A DNA stretch of 55,807 bases from Actinomycetes bacterium (GCA_029546925.1 JAKPQM010000026.1:1-55807), one strand, 5' to 3'; counted from the first letter of the stretch, positions 7,787-16,948 are shown. The notes: generated by a model not told the origin, from the letters alone. Made by a program: numbers and translations.

Positions 7787-8770
7787 TCAGCGCAGATCCA
7801 CGTGGCGCCGGCCCGACGTGCAGGTCGTCTCGGGCCGGGTGCCGCCGCCCCGCCAGATCCCCAGCTTGGAGATAACCTCGCCCAGCGCAGGGCCCTGCCT
7901 GCCGTAGTCCTCTGCGAGCTTTGCGAGCATCTCGTCCAGCGCCAGATCGCCATCGTCCGTGAGGTAGTTCTTGATGCTTGCGACGATCTCCGAAAACCCC
8001 GCCTCGCCGCTCGCGCCCACACGTGCGCTCCACAGCCGCTCCTCATGGGCGCAGATATTGCGTGCGTCGACGAGGATATCCAGATCGTCGATCATCTCCT
8101 GCGGCGTGAGCGAGCGCATGCGCCCGCACGTCTCCCGCACGCGCTCGCATACGGCCTTCTGCTCGTCGCGCCGCATGAGCGCGTAGAAGTACTTGAGGTT
8201 GCCGAAGGTGAGCTCGGTGAAGAGCACCCAGAGCGGCACGCCGCCGTGCACGTCGCGATAGTACTGCACGCGCACGTCGCTCGGCGCGGGGCTGCCCGTG
8301 GTATCCACCACCATGCCGTGCGCATGCTTTTCAAGCGTGTCGATCATCCAGGCAAGGTCGCGCTCGAAGTCGCGTCCGTCGCGCAGATACCCGCTCGCGC
8401 GCGTGAAGCATGCGGGCTTGAGGTAGTCCTCGGTGCCCGGATGGGCCGTGCAGAAGCAGTAGGAGATGAGGCTGCGCAGGGTGGACTCGACCATCATGAG
8501 GAAGCGGAACGCGATGGCGCGCAGGTCCCGGTCGAAGCGGAAGAGCGCGTAGATGTCGTCGAAGCGGGTGCCCTCAAGGTAGCGGTCCTCGTTTGCGGCG
8601 CGCGATGCCTCGGCATCGAGGAAGGGCGCCTTGTAGCCGTTGACGATGGCGTAGTAGCCCTCGCGCAGCAGGGTCTTGGGCGTGCCGGCGTCGCAGATAA
8701 CGCCGCGCCGTCCGAGTATCTCCACTTGGTTCTCGACGGTTGTGAAGGGCTTGCCGACGATCCCAACCAT
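7787..8770 (-). CDS. Abi_2 family protein (AbiD/AbiF-like, HEPN)
   Basis: 327 residues; ATG 8770 is preceded by AGGAGG. The family pattern is clear: REGYYAIVNGYKAPFL (36-51), RFDRDLRAIAFRFLM with ESTLRSLI (78-102), and LVDARNICAHEERLWS (233-248). RNICAH (237-242) is the RNxxxH motif of HEPN ribonucleases, to which Abi_2 proteins belong. Members such as AbiD and AbiF cause abortive phage infection, probably by RNA cleavage. The last 30 residues (TRPETTCTSGRRHVDLR) look atypical and may be a read-through extension after loss of the original stop. It stands alone, with no antitoxin gene visible. The family is secure, the defence role comes from the family. Confidence 0.85.
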   Translation of the reverse strand: MVGIVGKPFTTVENQVEILGRRGVICDAGTPKTLLREGYYAIVNGYKAPFLDAEASRAANEDRYLEGTRFDDIYALFRFDRDLRAIAFRFLMMVESTLRSLISYCFCTAHPGTEDYLKPACFTRASGYLRDGRDFERDLAWMIDTLEKHAHGMVVDTTGSPAPSDVRVQYYRDVHGGVPLWVLFTELTFGNLKYFYALMRRDEQKAVCERVRETCGRMRSLTPQEMIDDLDILVDARNICAHEERLWSARVGASGEAGFSEIVASIKNYLTDDGDLALDEMLAKLAEDYGRQGPALGEVISKLGIWRGGGTRPETTCTSGRRHVDLR

Positions 8771-8980
8771 ATGCTCGCCTCCTGCCAGACCCAGATCCTA
8801 TTGTACGCGCATGCGGTGCCGCAGGCAGGCCGCCCATCCGCCCAGCCCCTCGAAATTGCCGTTTAGATTGTCGTATATGGCCAGCGTACGATGGGGTACA
8901 ATTCTAAGAGCGGTGAAAAGCCGCGTTTGTATCGCGCGCGAGCGCAGTTTGCCCCATGGGGTGTGTTAGAAAGGCACGAA

Positions 8981-9184
8981 ATGGCTCAGGGTACTGTTAA
9001 ATGGTTCAATCCGGACAAGGGCTATGGCTTCATCTCCCGCGAGGACGGCGATGATCTGTTCGTCCACTACAGCGAGATCCAGATGGATGGCTTCAAGACC
9101 CTTGATGAGGGCCAGGCTGTCGAGTTCGAGATCACGACCGGTCAGAATGGCAAGCTCCAGGCGTCCGCAGTCCGCATGATCTAG
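8981..9184 (+). CDS. csp: Cold-shock protein, CspA family
   Basis: 67 residues from ATG 8981, with AAAGG 7 nt upstream; a longer frame starts at 8891 but its extra 30 residues do not belong to the family. It is a single OB-fold with RNA-binding motifs RNP1 ([10 protein letters not shown]) and RNP2 ([10 protein letters not shown]), starting with the usual GTVKWFN. It binds single-stranded RNA/DNA and acts as an RNA chaperone. The leader is about 100 nt or longer and a TACAAT box sits at 8897-8902, which fits the long 5' UTRs of csp genes. A strong terminator follows. Confidence 0.95.
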   Translation: MAQGTVKWFNPDKGYGFISREDGDDLFVHYSEIQMDGFKTLDEGQAVEFEITTGQNGKLQASAVRMI

Positions 9185-9210
9185 TATCTGCCGACAAAGA
9201 CACGCAAGAG

Positions 9211-9235
9211 GGGCCGCCGCGAGCGGCCCTTCTCA
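9211..9235 (+). terminator. Terminator after the cold-shock gene
   Basis: GGGCCGC (9211-9217), loop CGCGA and GCGGCCC (9223-9229), followed by TTCTCAT. The 7-bp GC stem sits 27 nt after the csp stop and separates it from the TPR gene. Confidence 0.75.
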
Positions 9236-9255
9236 TATCCAGATGGGGAGGTGAC

Positions 9256-11466
9256 ATGGGAAAGGGCCAACAACAGCGCAAAGGTATCGGCAGGAGGCTG
9301 ATCGAGAGCCTCCGCTCCCTGATGCGGTCCAAAGCTGCGTCCGAGCCTGCAGCTGCGGCCGAGCCTGCGCCTGAACCTGCAGCTGTCCCCACCTTCTCCC
9401 TCGACCATCTCGCCCGCCGCCTCTACCATGCAGATGATCCCGCCGCGGCGCTATGCGACTTCGTTGCCAACGTCGAGAGGCGCATCGCCGCAGGCAACGC
9501 GGTCGCTCCGCTCGAGGCCTTCCTCGCCCATGCGCTCGCCGATGCCGGTGTCGGCGAGACGGACGTGGAGCTGCCCTCCCTCTCCATCGTGCGCCCGCGC
9601 GCGAGCGGCCTCTTCTCCGTGCGCGTGAACGAGCTCTCTGTGGCCTATCTCGCGCTCTTGCGCGTCTGGGGCATCGGGGCGGCCCTCAACGCCGCCTACT
9701 TCGTCTCCTCGTACTTCGGCAGCGCAGGGCCCGCAACCGAGGCCGAGGCGTGGCAATTCGCCCATCGTGTCTCGTCGTCCATCATCTCCCAGATCACCGA
9801 GCGCGAGGCGGACGGGCCCGCGCTCGACGAGCACGACCGCGATGGCGAATGGTCGGTTCGCAAGTCCATCGCCCTGAGCATCGAATCCTTCCAGCTTCCC
9901 TTCCGCTTGAACGCCCGGTTCCGCGTGAATGTGGCTGCGGGGGAGGTCGCGTTCACCTGCGATCTCGCGCCACGCCGCATCATGTGGAAGCGCACCAGCT
10001 TAGATGGAGTGCACGTGGTTCCCACCACCTCGGACATGCAGAGGCGCGCGGCGACCGATTATAACGCCCGCTTGGCCATCCTGCTCGCCGCCTGCGCGTT
10101 CAAGGCCAGCCCGCGCATCGAGCGCGTGTGGGTCGCCGGCACGCGCGACACCGCCCATCACCACAGCTGCCTCTATTCGGTCTGCTTCGACCGCGAGCGC
10201 TTTTCCGAGCTCGACCTTGCCGGGATCAAGAACCCGCTTGCGATCCTGCGCGCCTTCGAGGCCGCGCTCGATGAGAAGGACGGCGTCCTCGCCCCCGTCC
10301 AGCAGACCTTCTCGCTTGACGATGAGCGCTTCTGCCCGTCCAGGCGCTTCGAGGCCCCCGAGGTTTCGGCGCGCATACTGCCCGAGCACCTCGCCCATGC
10401 CCTCGGCGCATCCAGCGTCGCGGGCCTCGCCATCGACGAGAAGGTGCGGCGCGAGGCCATCGCGCGGGAGATCTCCCGCAAGCTCGGATCTTCTACGGCC
10501 GAAAATGTCGCGACCATCCTCGATGCCGCCGGCGACGATCCCGATCCGAGCGTCCGCGCTGCCGCCGAGCGCACGGTGAGAAAGCTCATCGAGGGATCCA
10601 TCGCCGAGGACGTCTTCGATATCACGCGCGAGTTCACGGAAGGCGACACGCTCTCTGCGGCCGTCAACCAGGCACGGCTCCTTTTCGGGGCGCGCGAGAT
10701 CGAGGCCGCCGAGTCCTTGCTTTCCGCTACGCTCGGGCCGCTGGCATCCGTCTATGCGGATTCCGCATCGGTCGTCTACCGCGTGTTCGCCTCCTACGTG
10801 GACCGCGTCATCTACAACCGCCTCGGCCTCGATGCCGGCAGGACCACGCTCCTGGCGCCCGAAGCCTATCTCGAGGCGCTGCTCATGCACGCGCTCTCCC
10901 TCAACATGCTCGGCCGTCACGACGAGGCGATCGAGGTGGCGCGCAGGGCCAAGGAGCTCTGCCCGGTGGGGGCCCAGGCGCAGCTCGCCCTCACGCAGTG
11001 CCTCGAGGCCTCCGGGCGCATGCTCGAGGCCGTCGACGAGCTGCGGAATCTCCTCCTCCTCGCCCATGACACCGTGGGGATCGGTTTCGGGTACTACCGT
11101 ATGGCCTATTTCCAATGGCAGCTGGGCGAGACCGCCTGCGCGCAGGCCTGCTACCTCAGGGCCCTGCGCTTCATGCCCTCGGCGATAACGCTCGTTTCCC
11201 CCGAGCTGCAGATCATGGCCCTTCAGGGAGCCGATCGCCTCGAGGATATCAGCGACGAGGCCGTCGACGATCTGCTCGCCAAGCACGGCATCCCGCTCGC
11301 TCCCACGCGTGAGATCGGTGAGATCTTCTTCGAGGGCATGCGTGCCGCCCTCGACGCCGAGATCTTCCCGGTTGCCCGCAACTTCCTCATCACGCTCGGC
11401 ACGATGAGCCGCGACGATGTGTTCTTCGGCGTGCTGCGCTCGCTCGAAGACGAACCCGATAGGTAG
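9256..11466 (+). CDS. Large TPR-containing protein of unknown function
   Basis: 736 residues; ATG 9256 follows GGGGAGGTGAC. A basic N-terminus (RRLIESLRSLMRSK) and an Ala/Pro/Glu spacer (28-45) are followed by a globular region (about 46-330) that I do not recognise. A helical C-terminal half comes next. Residues about 535-640 show TPR-like pairs (EAYLEALLMHALSLNMLGR, DEAIEVARRAKELCP, AQLALTQCLEASGRM, ACYLRALRFMP). No signal peptide or membrane helix is seen, so it is cytoplasmic and probably binds other proteins through the repeats. The HAD gene starts 5 nt after its stop, so the two are likely co-transcribed. No function can be given. Confidence 0.7.
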   Translation: MGKGQQQRKGIGRRLIESLRSLMRSKAASEPAAAAEPAPEPAAVPTFSLDHLARRLYHADDPAAALCDFVANVERRIAAGNAVAPLEAFLAHALADAGVGETDVELPSLSIVRPRASGLFSVRVNELSVAYLALLRVWGIGAALNAAYFVSSYFGSAGPATEAEAWQFAHRVSSSIISQITEREADGPALDEHDRDGEWSVRKSIALSIESFQLPFRLNARFRVNVAAGEVAFTCDLAPRRIMWKRTSLDGVHVVPTTSDMQRRAATDYNARLAILLAACAFKASPRIERVWVAGTRDTAHHHSCLYSVCFDRERFSELDLAGIKNPLAILRAFEAALDEKDGVLAPVQQTFSLDDERFCPSRRFEAPEVSARILPEHLAHALGASSVAGLAIDEKVRREAIAREISRKLGSSTAENVATILDAAGDDPDPSVRAAAERTVRKLIEGSIAEDVFDITREFTEGDTLSAAVNQARLLFGAREIEAAESLLSATLGPLASVYADSASVVYRVFASYVDRVIYNRLGLDAGRTTLLAPEAYLEALLMHALSLNMLGRHDEAIEVARRAKELCPVGAQAQLALTQCLEASGRMLEAVDELRNLLLLAHDTVGIGFGYYRMAYFQWQLGETACAQACYLRALRFMPSAITLVSPELQIMALQGADRLEDISDEAVDDLLAKHGIPLAPTREIGEIFFEGMRAALDAEIFPVARNFLITLGTMSRDDVFFGVLRSLEDEPDR

Positions 11467-11471
11467 GTCAC

Positions 11472-12143
11472 GTGTCAGCCATCTCGCTCTCCCTTCCTCC
11501 CAGCTTCAAGGCCGCCATCTTCGATTTCGATGGAACGCTCGCGCTTACGGCGGGGCTCTGGCGCACGGTCGACGAGACCTTCCTCGCCCTGCGCGGCATC
11601 GCCTATTCGCCCGAGATTCACAACGCGCTCGCCACGCGCGGTTTCGTGGAGGGTGCCTCCTGGTGCATCGAGCGTTTCGGGCTTTCCGATACCGTGGAGG
11701 GGATCTGCGCCGAGTGGACCGAGATGAGCCGAGCCCTCTACAGGACCGAGGTCCATCTGCGGGATGGAGTGGAGGAATACCTGAACTACCTGCGTAGCAA
11801 CGGCATCCCGCTCGCCCTCGCCACGGTCAACGATCGCAGGATCGTGGCGTCGATCGAGCATATCGACGTGCTCTCCCTCTTCGATGCGGTCGTGTGCGGA
11901 CGGGAGGGCGGCCGCTCGAAGGAGCACCCCGATATCTACTACAAGGCCGCCAGCGAGCTGGGGACGGGGCCTGCGGGGTGCATCGTGTTCGAGGACACGC
12001 CCGAGGCCGTGCGCACAGCCGTGCGCGCGGGGTTCTCCACCTGCGCCGTGTGCGCCACCGACAACCCGACCCAAGACTTCGAGACGCTTTGTTCCGAGGC
12101 TGATACGAGCATCGTCGGCTGGGAAGAGCTTCTCGTATGGTAG
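11472..12143 (+). CDS. HAD-superfamily hydrolase (phosphoglycolate phosphatase-like)
   Basis: 223 residues from GTG 11472, 5 nt after the TPR gene. All HAD motifs are present: I IFDFDGTL (16-23, nucleophile D18 and acid/base D20), II PLALATVN, III the Lys in GRSKEHPDIYY, IV CIVFEDTPEAV. The helical cap lies between motifs I and II (subfamily IA). Such enzymes remove phosphate from small molecules such as phosphoglycolate or sugar phosphates, or act as beta-phosphoglucomutases; the substrate cannot be read from the sequence. It probably shares a transcript with the TPR gene. Confidence 0.85.
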   Translation: MSAISLSLPPSFKAAIFDFDGTLALTAGLWRTVDETFLALRGIAYSPEIHNALATRGFVEGASWCIERFGLSDTVEGICAEWTEMSRALYRTEVHLRDGVEEYLNYLRSNGIPLALATVNDRRIVASIEHIDVLSLFDAVVCGREGGRSKEHPDIYYKAASELGTGPAGCIVFEDTPEAVRTAVRAGFSTCAVCATDNPTQDFETLCSEADTSIVGWEELLVW

Positions 12144-12187
12144 TTGTATACTCATAGAGCTCGACCTGCCCGAAGATCGGAGTTTCC

Positions 12188-13159
12188 GTGCCCATCAACA
12201 TCCCCGACGGCCTGCCCGCAAAGACCACCCTGCATCAGGAGCGCATCTTCGCGCTTGAGGAGGAGGTGGCCAGCGACCAGCGCATCCGCCCGCTCGAGCT
12301 CGCCATCCTCAACCTGATGCCCACCAAGATCGAGACCGAGACGCAGATACTGCGCCTCATCTCCAAGTCCCCGCTGCAGGTGAGCTGCGACTTCATGCGG
12401 GTCTCCACGCACGAGTCCAAGAACACCTCCGTCGATCACCTGGTCAAGTTCTACGATGTCTTCGACGCCTATCGCGACAAGAACTACGACGGACTCATCA
12501 TCACCGGCGCCCCGGTCGAGCACCTCGCCTTCGCCGACGTCGATTACTGGGATGAGCTCTGCGAGATCATGGATTGGGCGCGCGAGCACGTCTTCTCCAC
12601 GATGTTTCTCTGCTGGGGCGCACTTGCCGCCCTCTATCACTACTACGGCATTCCCAAGAAGCAGCTCGGCGCCAAGCTCTTCGGCGTGTTCCCGCAGCGC
12701 CTCTGCGACGAGTACAGCTTCCTCACGAACGGCTTCGATGAGGTCCACAATATGCCGCACAGCCGCCATGCGGCCATCGACACGGGCGAGCTTGCCAACC
12801 ATCCCGAGCTCATCACGCTTTCCGAGGGCTTCAACTCGGGTCCCGCGCTCATCGCGACCGAGGACTTCCACGAGATCTACGTGACGGGCCACTTCGAGTA
12901 CGGCCGCGATACGCTGGCCGACGAATACTGGCGCGATTTCCACAAGGGCATGCCCATCCGCCTTCCCGAGAACTACTTCCCCGATGACGATCCCGAGAAC
13001 CAGCCGATCTTCACCTGGCGCGCGCACGCGAACCTGCTCTACCGCAACTGGCTCAACTGGGTCTACCAGATGACCCCCTACGATCTCGCCGAGATCCCGT
13101 CTGCCATCGAGAGCCTGCGTGCCAAGACCTACGGGATGGCGGAAAAGTTCGAATGGTGA
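12188..13159 (+). CDS. metA: Homoserine O-acetyltransferase (MetA family, acetyl-CoA type)
   Basis: 323 residues from GTG 12188 with CGGAG upstream. It acylates L-homoserine in the first committed step of methionine synthesis. The family's catalytic residues sit at their usual numbers: Cys142 (FLCWGA), His235 and Glu237 (TGHFEY). The residue that selects the acyl donor is Glu111 (GAPVEHLAF). In this family Glu111 goes with acetyl-CoA, as in Bacillus cereus MetA, and Gly111 with succinyl-CoA, as in E. coli. The enzyme is therefore predicted to make O-acetylhomoserine, although databases often name it a succinyltransferase. It stands alone, 44 nt after the HAD gene, with no room for a riboswitch. 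Confidence 0.95.
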   Translation: MPINIPDGLPAKTTLHQERIFALEEEVASDQRIRPLELAILNLMPTKIETETQILRLISKSPLQVSCDFMRVSTHESKNTSVDHLVKFYDVFDAYRDKNYDGLIITGAPVEHLAFADVDYWDELCEIMDWAREHVFSTMFLCWGALAALYHYYGIPKKQLGAKLFGVFPQRLCDEYSFLTNGFDEVHNMPHSRHAAIDTGELANHPELITLSEGFNSGPALIATEDFHEIYVTGHFEYGRDTLADEYWRDFHKGMPIRLPENYFPDDDPENQPIFTWRAHANLLYRNWLNWVYQMTPYDLAEIPSAIESLRAKTYGMAEKFEW

Positions 13160-13167
13160 TGGCAGGG

Positions 13168-13191
13168 GAGAGGCTTGCCGGCGAGCCTCTC
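13168..13191 (+). terminator. Possible terminator after metA
   Basis: GAGAGGCT (13168-13175) and AGCCTCTC (13184-13191) form a perfect 8-bp stem with an 8-nt loop, 9 nt after the metA stop. Only AAGTAGCTTTC follows, so the T-run is poor. The rest of the gap to 13373 holds no clear gene. Confidence 0.4.
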
Positions 13192-13373
13192 AAGTAGCTT
13201 TCGGGCGGGACGATGACGTTCGCGACCCGATCTGACACTGTCCAGCGCACGGGGACAATTCGGATCGAAATATCACGTGCTATATGAGACAATGAACCCA
13301 CGATGTCCCATGCCGCGCGAGGTACGCGGCAGCTGCGGGGAGCAGCGGGACGCAACAATTGAGGAGAGGAAAA

Positions 13374-15194
13374 ATGGCCAGACTCCATGTGATGGAGCGC
13401 AGCGAGGCCCAGGCCGTCATGGACGGCTTGCACGAGGCGTTGGGAAAGCGCCTTGCGGTGAGCTCGCTCGCTCCCTGCCCCGTCGAGTTCACGGCGGCGT
13501 ATGTACGCATGTGCGCCACGCAGAGCTGCGGCAAATGCACGCCCTGCCGCGTGGGCCTGCGTGCGCTCGCCGACCTGCTCGATGCCGTTCTCGAGAATCG
13601 CGCGGACGAGAAGACGCTCGGCCTGATCGAGCGCACCGCCCGTGCGATCTACCTCTCGGCCGATTGCGCCATCGGCTATGAGGCGGGCGAGATGGCGCTC
13701 ACGGCCATCCGCGGTTTCCACGACGATTTCGTGCACCATATCGACCACCATGCATGCGGCTTCACGCAGAGCCAGCTCGTCCCCTGCGTCTCGGGCTGCC
13801 CTGCGGGCGTCGATATCCCGGGCTACATCGCCCTCGTCGAGGCCGGCCGCAACACCGATGCGGTCCGTCTCATCCGCAAGGACAACCCGCTGCCCGTGGT
13901 CTGCGGCCTCGTGTGCGAGCATCCCTGCGAGATCAACTGCCGCCGGGGCATGGTGGACGATCCCATGAACATCCGCGGCATCAAGCGCTATGCCTGCGAC
14001 CATATGGAGGCCGGCTACACCCCCAACCACGCCGCACCCACCGGCAAGCGCGTCGCGGTTATCGGCGGCGGCCCCGCCGGTCTCTCCGCAGCGTACTACC
14101 TGGCGCTCATGGGCCACAGCCCGAAGATCTTCGAGGCGCGCCACAAGCTGGGCGGCATGCTGCGCTATGGCATCCCCGCCTACCGCCTGCCGCGCGAGGA
14201 GCTCGACAGCGAGATCCAGTGGCTGCTCGATCAGGGCATCGAGGTCGAGCTCGACGCCAAGATCGACGACATCGGAGCGCTCCGCAAGGACTTCGATGCG
14301 ATCTACCTGGCGATCGGCGCCCATGCCGACAACAAGCTCGGGCTCGAGGGCGAAGATGCCGAGGGCATCGTCTCCGCAGTCCAGATGCTGCGCGCCATCG
14401 GCGACGACGAGATCCCCGACTTCTCGGGCGAGCGCATCTGCGTGGTCGGCGGCGGCAACGTCGCCATGGACTGCGCGCGCTCCGCCCTGCGCTGCGGCGC
14501 CGACAAGGTCACCATCGTCTACCGCCGCCGCGTTGCCGACATGACGGCTCAGGATGAGGAGATCGTCGGCGCCAAGGAAGAGGGATGCGAGCTCTTGGAG
14601 CTCCACGCCCCCGTGCGCGTGGCCGTCGAGAACGGTCGCGTTGCGGGCCTCGTGGTCCAGCCGCAGATCATCGGCGGCCTCAAGTGGGGCCGTCCCGCTC
14701 CCCGCAAGGCCGACACCGACGAGTTCACCATCCCGTGCGAGCGCGTGATCGTGGCCATCGGCCAAGCCATCGAATCCGAGCCCTTCGCCAAGCAGGGCGT
14801 CGCCACGAACCGCAACAAGATCGTCACCGATTCCGATGGCGCCGTCGCGGGTTTCGACGGGGTCTTCTCCGGCGGCGACTGCCAGAGCGGCCCTTCCACC
14901 GTCATCCGCGCGGTCAACGCGGGCAAGGTGGCCGCTGCCAACATCGACCACTACCTCGGCTTCGACCATCGCATCGAGCTCGATGTCGAGATCCCGCAAG
15001 TCCAGTTCAAGGGCAAGATCAGCTGCGCTAGGAGCGAGATGCCCTTCCGCGAGGCCCGCGAGCGCGTGGAGGACTTCGACGAGATCGAGATCGGCTACAC
15101 GCATCAGGAGGCCATGCAGGAGGCATCGAGGTGCTTGCGCTGCGATCACTTCGGCTTCGGCGCGTTCCGTGGAGGGAGGATCGAGCAATGGTAA
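13374..15194 (+). CDS. NAD(P)H oxidoreductase, GltD-like with NuoF-type iron-sulfur domain
   Basis: 606 residues from ATG 13374, after GGAGAGGAAAA. The N-terminal part (about 45-110) holds SCGKCTPCRVGL, the 4Fe-4S motif of NuoF/HydB C-termini. A GltD-type region follows with two more clusters (CVSGCPAGVDIP and CGLVCEHPCEINCRRG). Then come the FAD site VAVIGGGPAGLSAAYY and the NAD(P) site ICVVGGGNVAMDCA, and the C-terminus carries SRCLRCDH. The FMN-binding core of NuoF and a NuoE-like protein are missing. The hydrogenase gene overlaps its stop by 7 nt. It most likely passes electrons between NAD(P)H and the hydrogenase, in the cytoplasm. The pairing and domains are seen, the direction and cofactor are inferred. 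Confidence 0.85.
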   Translation: MARLHVMERSEAQAVMDGLHEALGKRLAVSSLAPCPVEFTAAYVRMCATQSCGKCTPCRVGLRALADLLDAVLENRADEKTLGLIERTARAIYLSADCAIGYEAGEMALTAIRGFHDDFVHHIDHHACGFTQSQLVPCVSGCPAGVDIPGYIALVEAGRNTDAVRLIRKDNPLPVVCGLVCEHPCEINCRRGMVDDPMNIRGIKRYACDHMEAGYTPNHAAPTGKRVAVIGGGPAGLSAAYYLALMGHSPKIFEARHKLGGMLRYGIPAYRLPREELDSEIQWLLDQGIEVELDAKIDDIGALRKDFDAIYLAIGAHADNKLGLEGEDAEGIVSAVQMLRAIGDDEIPDFSGERICVVGGGNVAMDCARSALRCGADKVTIVYRRRVADMTAQDEEIVGAKEEGCELLELHAPVRVAVENGRVAGLVVQPQIIGGLKWGRPAPRKADTDEFTIPCERVIVAIGQAIESEPFAKQGVATNRNKIVTDSDGAVAGFDGVFSGGDCQSGPSTVIRAVNAGKVAAANIDHYLGFDHRIELDVEIPQVQFKGKISCARSEMPFREARERVEDFDEIEIGYTHQEAMQEASRCLRCDHFGFGAFRGGRIEQW

Positions 15195-16948
15195 ACGTCA
15201 CCATCGACGGGCGCAGCGTGAGCGTGCCCGAGCATACCACCATCCTCGATGCGGCCGAGCAGGCCGGCATCGATATCCCCACGCTCTGCTTCCTCAAGGA
15301 TCTCAACGAGATCGGCTCCTGCCGCGTGTGCGTGGTGGAGATCGAGGGCATCGACCAGCTGGTCGCCGCGTGCAACAACTATGTGCTCGAGGGCATGGTC
15401 GTGCGTACCAACAGCCCCAAAGTGCGCATGGCGCGCAAGGCCAACGTCGAGCTGCTGCTCTCGCAGCACGACTCCGAATGCACGAGCTGCGTGCGCAGCG
15501 GCAACTGCACCCTGCAGACCGTCGCCAACGACCTCGGCATCATCATGATGCCCTACGCCAAACATCTGCCCGGGCAGCCCTGGGATCAGGAGTTCCCGCT
15601 GATCCGCAACAACGACAAGTGCATCAACTGCCTGCGCTGCATCCAGGTCTGCGACAAGGTCCAGGCCACGGGCATCTGGACCCTCACCAACCGTGCGAGC
15701 CACACGAGCGTGGGCGTCCGCGGAGGCGCCGCCATCGCGGCCACCGACTGCTCGCTGTGCGGCCAATGCATCACGCACTGCCCGGTGGGGGCGCTGCGCG
15801 AGCGCGATGACACCGATCGCGTCTTCGATGCGCTGGCCGATCCCAAGAAGACGGTCATCGTCCAGGTCGCGCCCGCCGTGCGCACCGCTTGGGGCGAGGG
15901 CGTGGGCCTCACCCACGAGGAGGCGAGCGTCGGCAAGATGGTCGCCTGCCTCAAAGAGCTGGGCTTCGATTATGTCTTCGACACCGACTTCTCCGCCGAC
16001 CTCACCATCATGGAGGAGGGCTCCGAGCTTCTCGACCGCATCGAGCATCCCGAGCACGGCCCCCTGCCCATGTTCACGAGCTGCTGCCCCGGTTGGGTGC
16101 GCTTCATCAAGAGCCATTATCCCGAGCTCACCGCCCATCTCTCCACGGCCAAGAGCCCGCATCAGATGTTCGGCGCCACGCTCAAGAGCTACTGGGCCGA
16201 GAAGATCGGCGTCGATCCGCATGACATGTTCGTGGTTTCCATCATGCCCTGCCTCGCCAAGAAGGCCGAGGTTGCCGAGCCCAACCAGAACGATGCCTGC
16301 GGCGACCCCGATGTGGACGTCTCGCTCACCGTGCGTGAGCTCGATCGCATGATCCGCGCCGACCACATCGATGCCCGTTCGCTCGCCGATGCCGACTTCG
16401 ACGATCCGCTGGGCATCGCCACCGGTGCCGGCCACATCTTCGGCGCAACCGGCGGCGTCATGGACGCGGCTCTGCGTTCCGCATACTTCCTCGTCACCGG
16501 CAAGAACCCCGACCCCGATGCGTTCACGGCGGTTCGCGGGCTCGAGGGCTGGAAGGAGGCCACCTTCGATATGGGAGGCACGCCCGTGCGCGTTGCCGTG
16601 GCGAGCGGGTTGGCCAACACCAAGCGGCTGCTCGACGCCCTCAAGGCCGGCGAGGTCGCCTACGACTTCATCGAGATCATGGCCTGCCCGGGCGGTTGCG
16701 CGGGCGGCGGCGGCCAGCCCATCCACGACGGTTTCGAGCTGGCCGATATGCGCGGCAACATCCTCTGGAACATGGACAAGGACATGAAGCTGCGCTTCTC
16801 CCACGAGAACCCCTCGATCAAGCTCGTGTACAGCGAGTACTTCGGCGCGCCGCTCTCGCACAAGGCGCATCATCTGCTCCACACCGATCACTTCGGCTGG
16901 GAGATGCCCTTAGCTCCCGGCGTGGAAGCACCGCAGACTGCACACTAG
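15188..16948 (+). CDS. hydA: [FeFe]-hydrogenase, group A with full N-terminal Fe-S relay
   Basis: 586 residues from ATG 15188, inside the end of the flavoprotein gene. A 2Fe-2S ferredoxin domain (Cys34, 45, 48, 62) is followed by a His-Cys3 cluster (His94, Cys98, 101, 107) and two 4Fe-4S clusters (Cys145/148/151/155 and 188/191/194/198). The H-cluster motifs are complete: L1 TSCCPGW (297-303), L2 MPCLAKKAE (353-361), L3 EIMACPGGCAGGGGQP (496-511). Cys299 matches the proton-relay Cys of Clostridium pasteurianum CpI, with the same number. It makes or uses H2, most likely disposing of reducing power from fermentation. The hydEFG maturation genes are not in the window. Confidence 0.95.
   Translation: MVNVTIDGRSVSVPEHTTILDAAEQAGIDIPTLCFLKDLNEIGSCRVCVVEIEGIDQLVAACNNYVLEGMVVRTNSPKVRMARKANVELLLSQHDSECTSCVRSGNCTLQTVANDLGIIMMPYAKHLPGQPWDQEFPLIRNNDKCINCLRCIQVCDKVQATGIWTLTNRASHTSVGVRGGAAIAATDCSLCGQCITHCPVGALRERDDTDRVFDALADPKKTVIVQVAPAVRTAWGEGVGLTHEEASVGKMVACLKELGFDYVFDTDFSADLTIMEEGSELLDRIEHPEHGPLPMFTSCCPGWVRFIKSHYPELTAHLSTAKSPHQMFGATLKSYWAEKIGVDPHDMFVVSIMPCLAKKAEVAEPNQNDACGDPDVDVSLTVRELDRMIRADHIDARSLADADFDDPLGIATGAGHIFGATGGVMDAALRSAYFLVTGKNPDPDAFTAVRGLEGWKEATFDMGGTPVRVAVASGLANTKRLLDALKAGEVAYDFIEIMACPGGCAGGGGQPIHDGFELADMRGNILWNMDKDMKLRFSHENPSIKLVYSEYFGAPLSHKAHHLLHTDHFGWEMPLAPGVEAPQTAH

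Noticed and set aside
8868-8902. Full promoter for the cold-shock gene (TTGTCG and TACAAT)
   Set aside because: The spacer is 23 nt, too long for a sigma-70 pair. Only the -10-like box was kept as a remark.
13053-15188. 711-codon minus-strand frame
   Set aside because: It is the antisense shadow of the GltD-like gene and has no family features.
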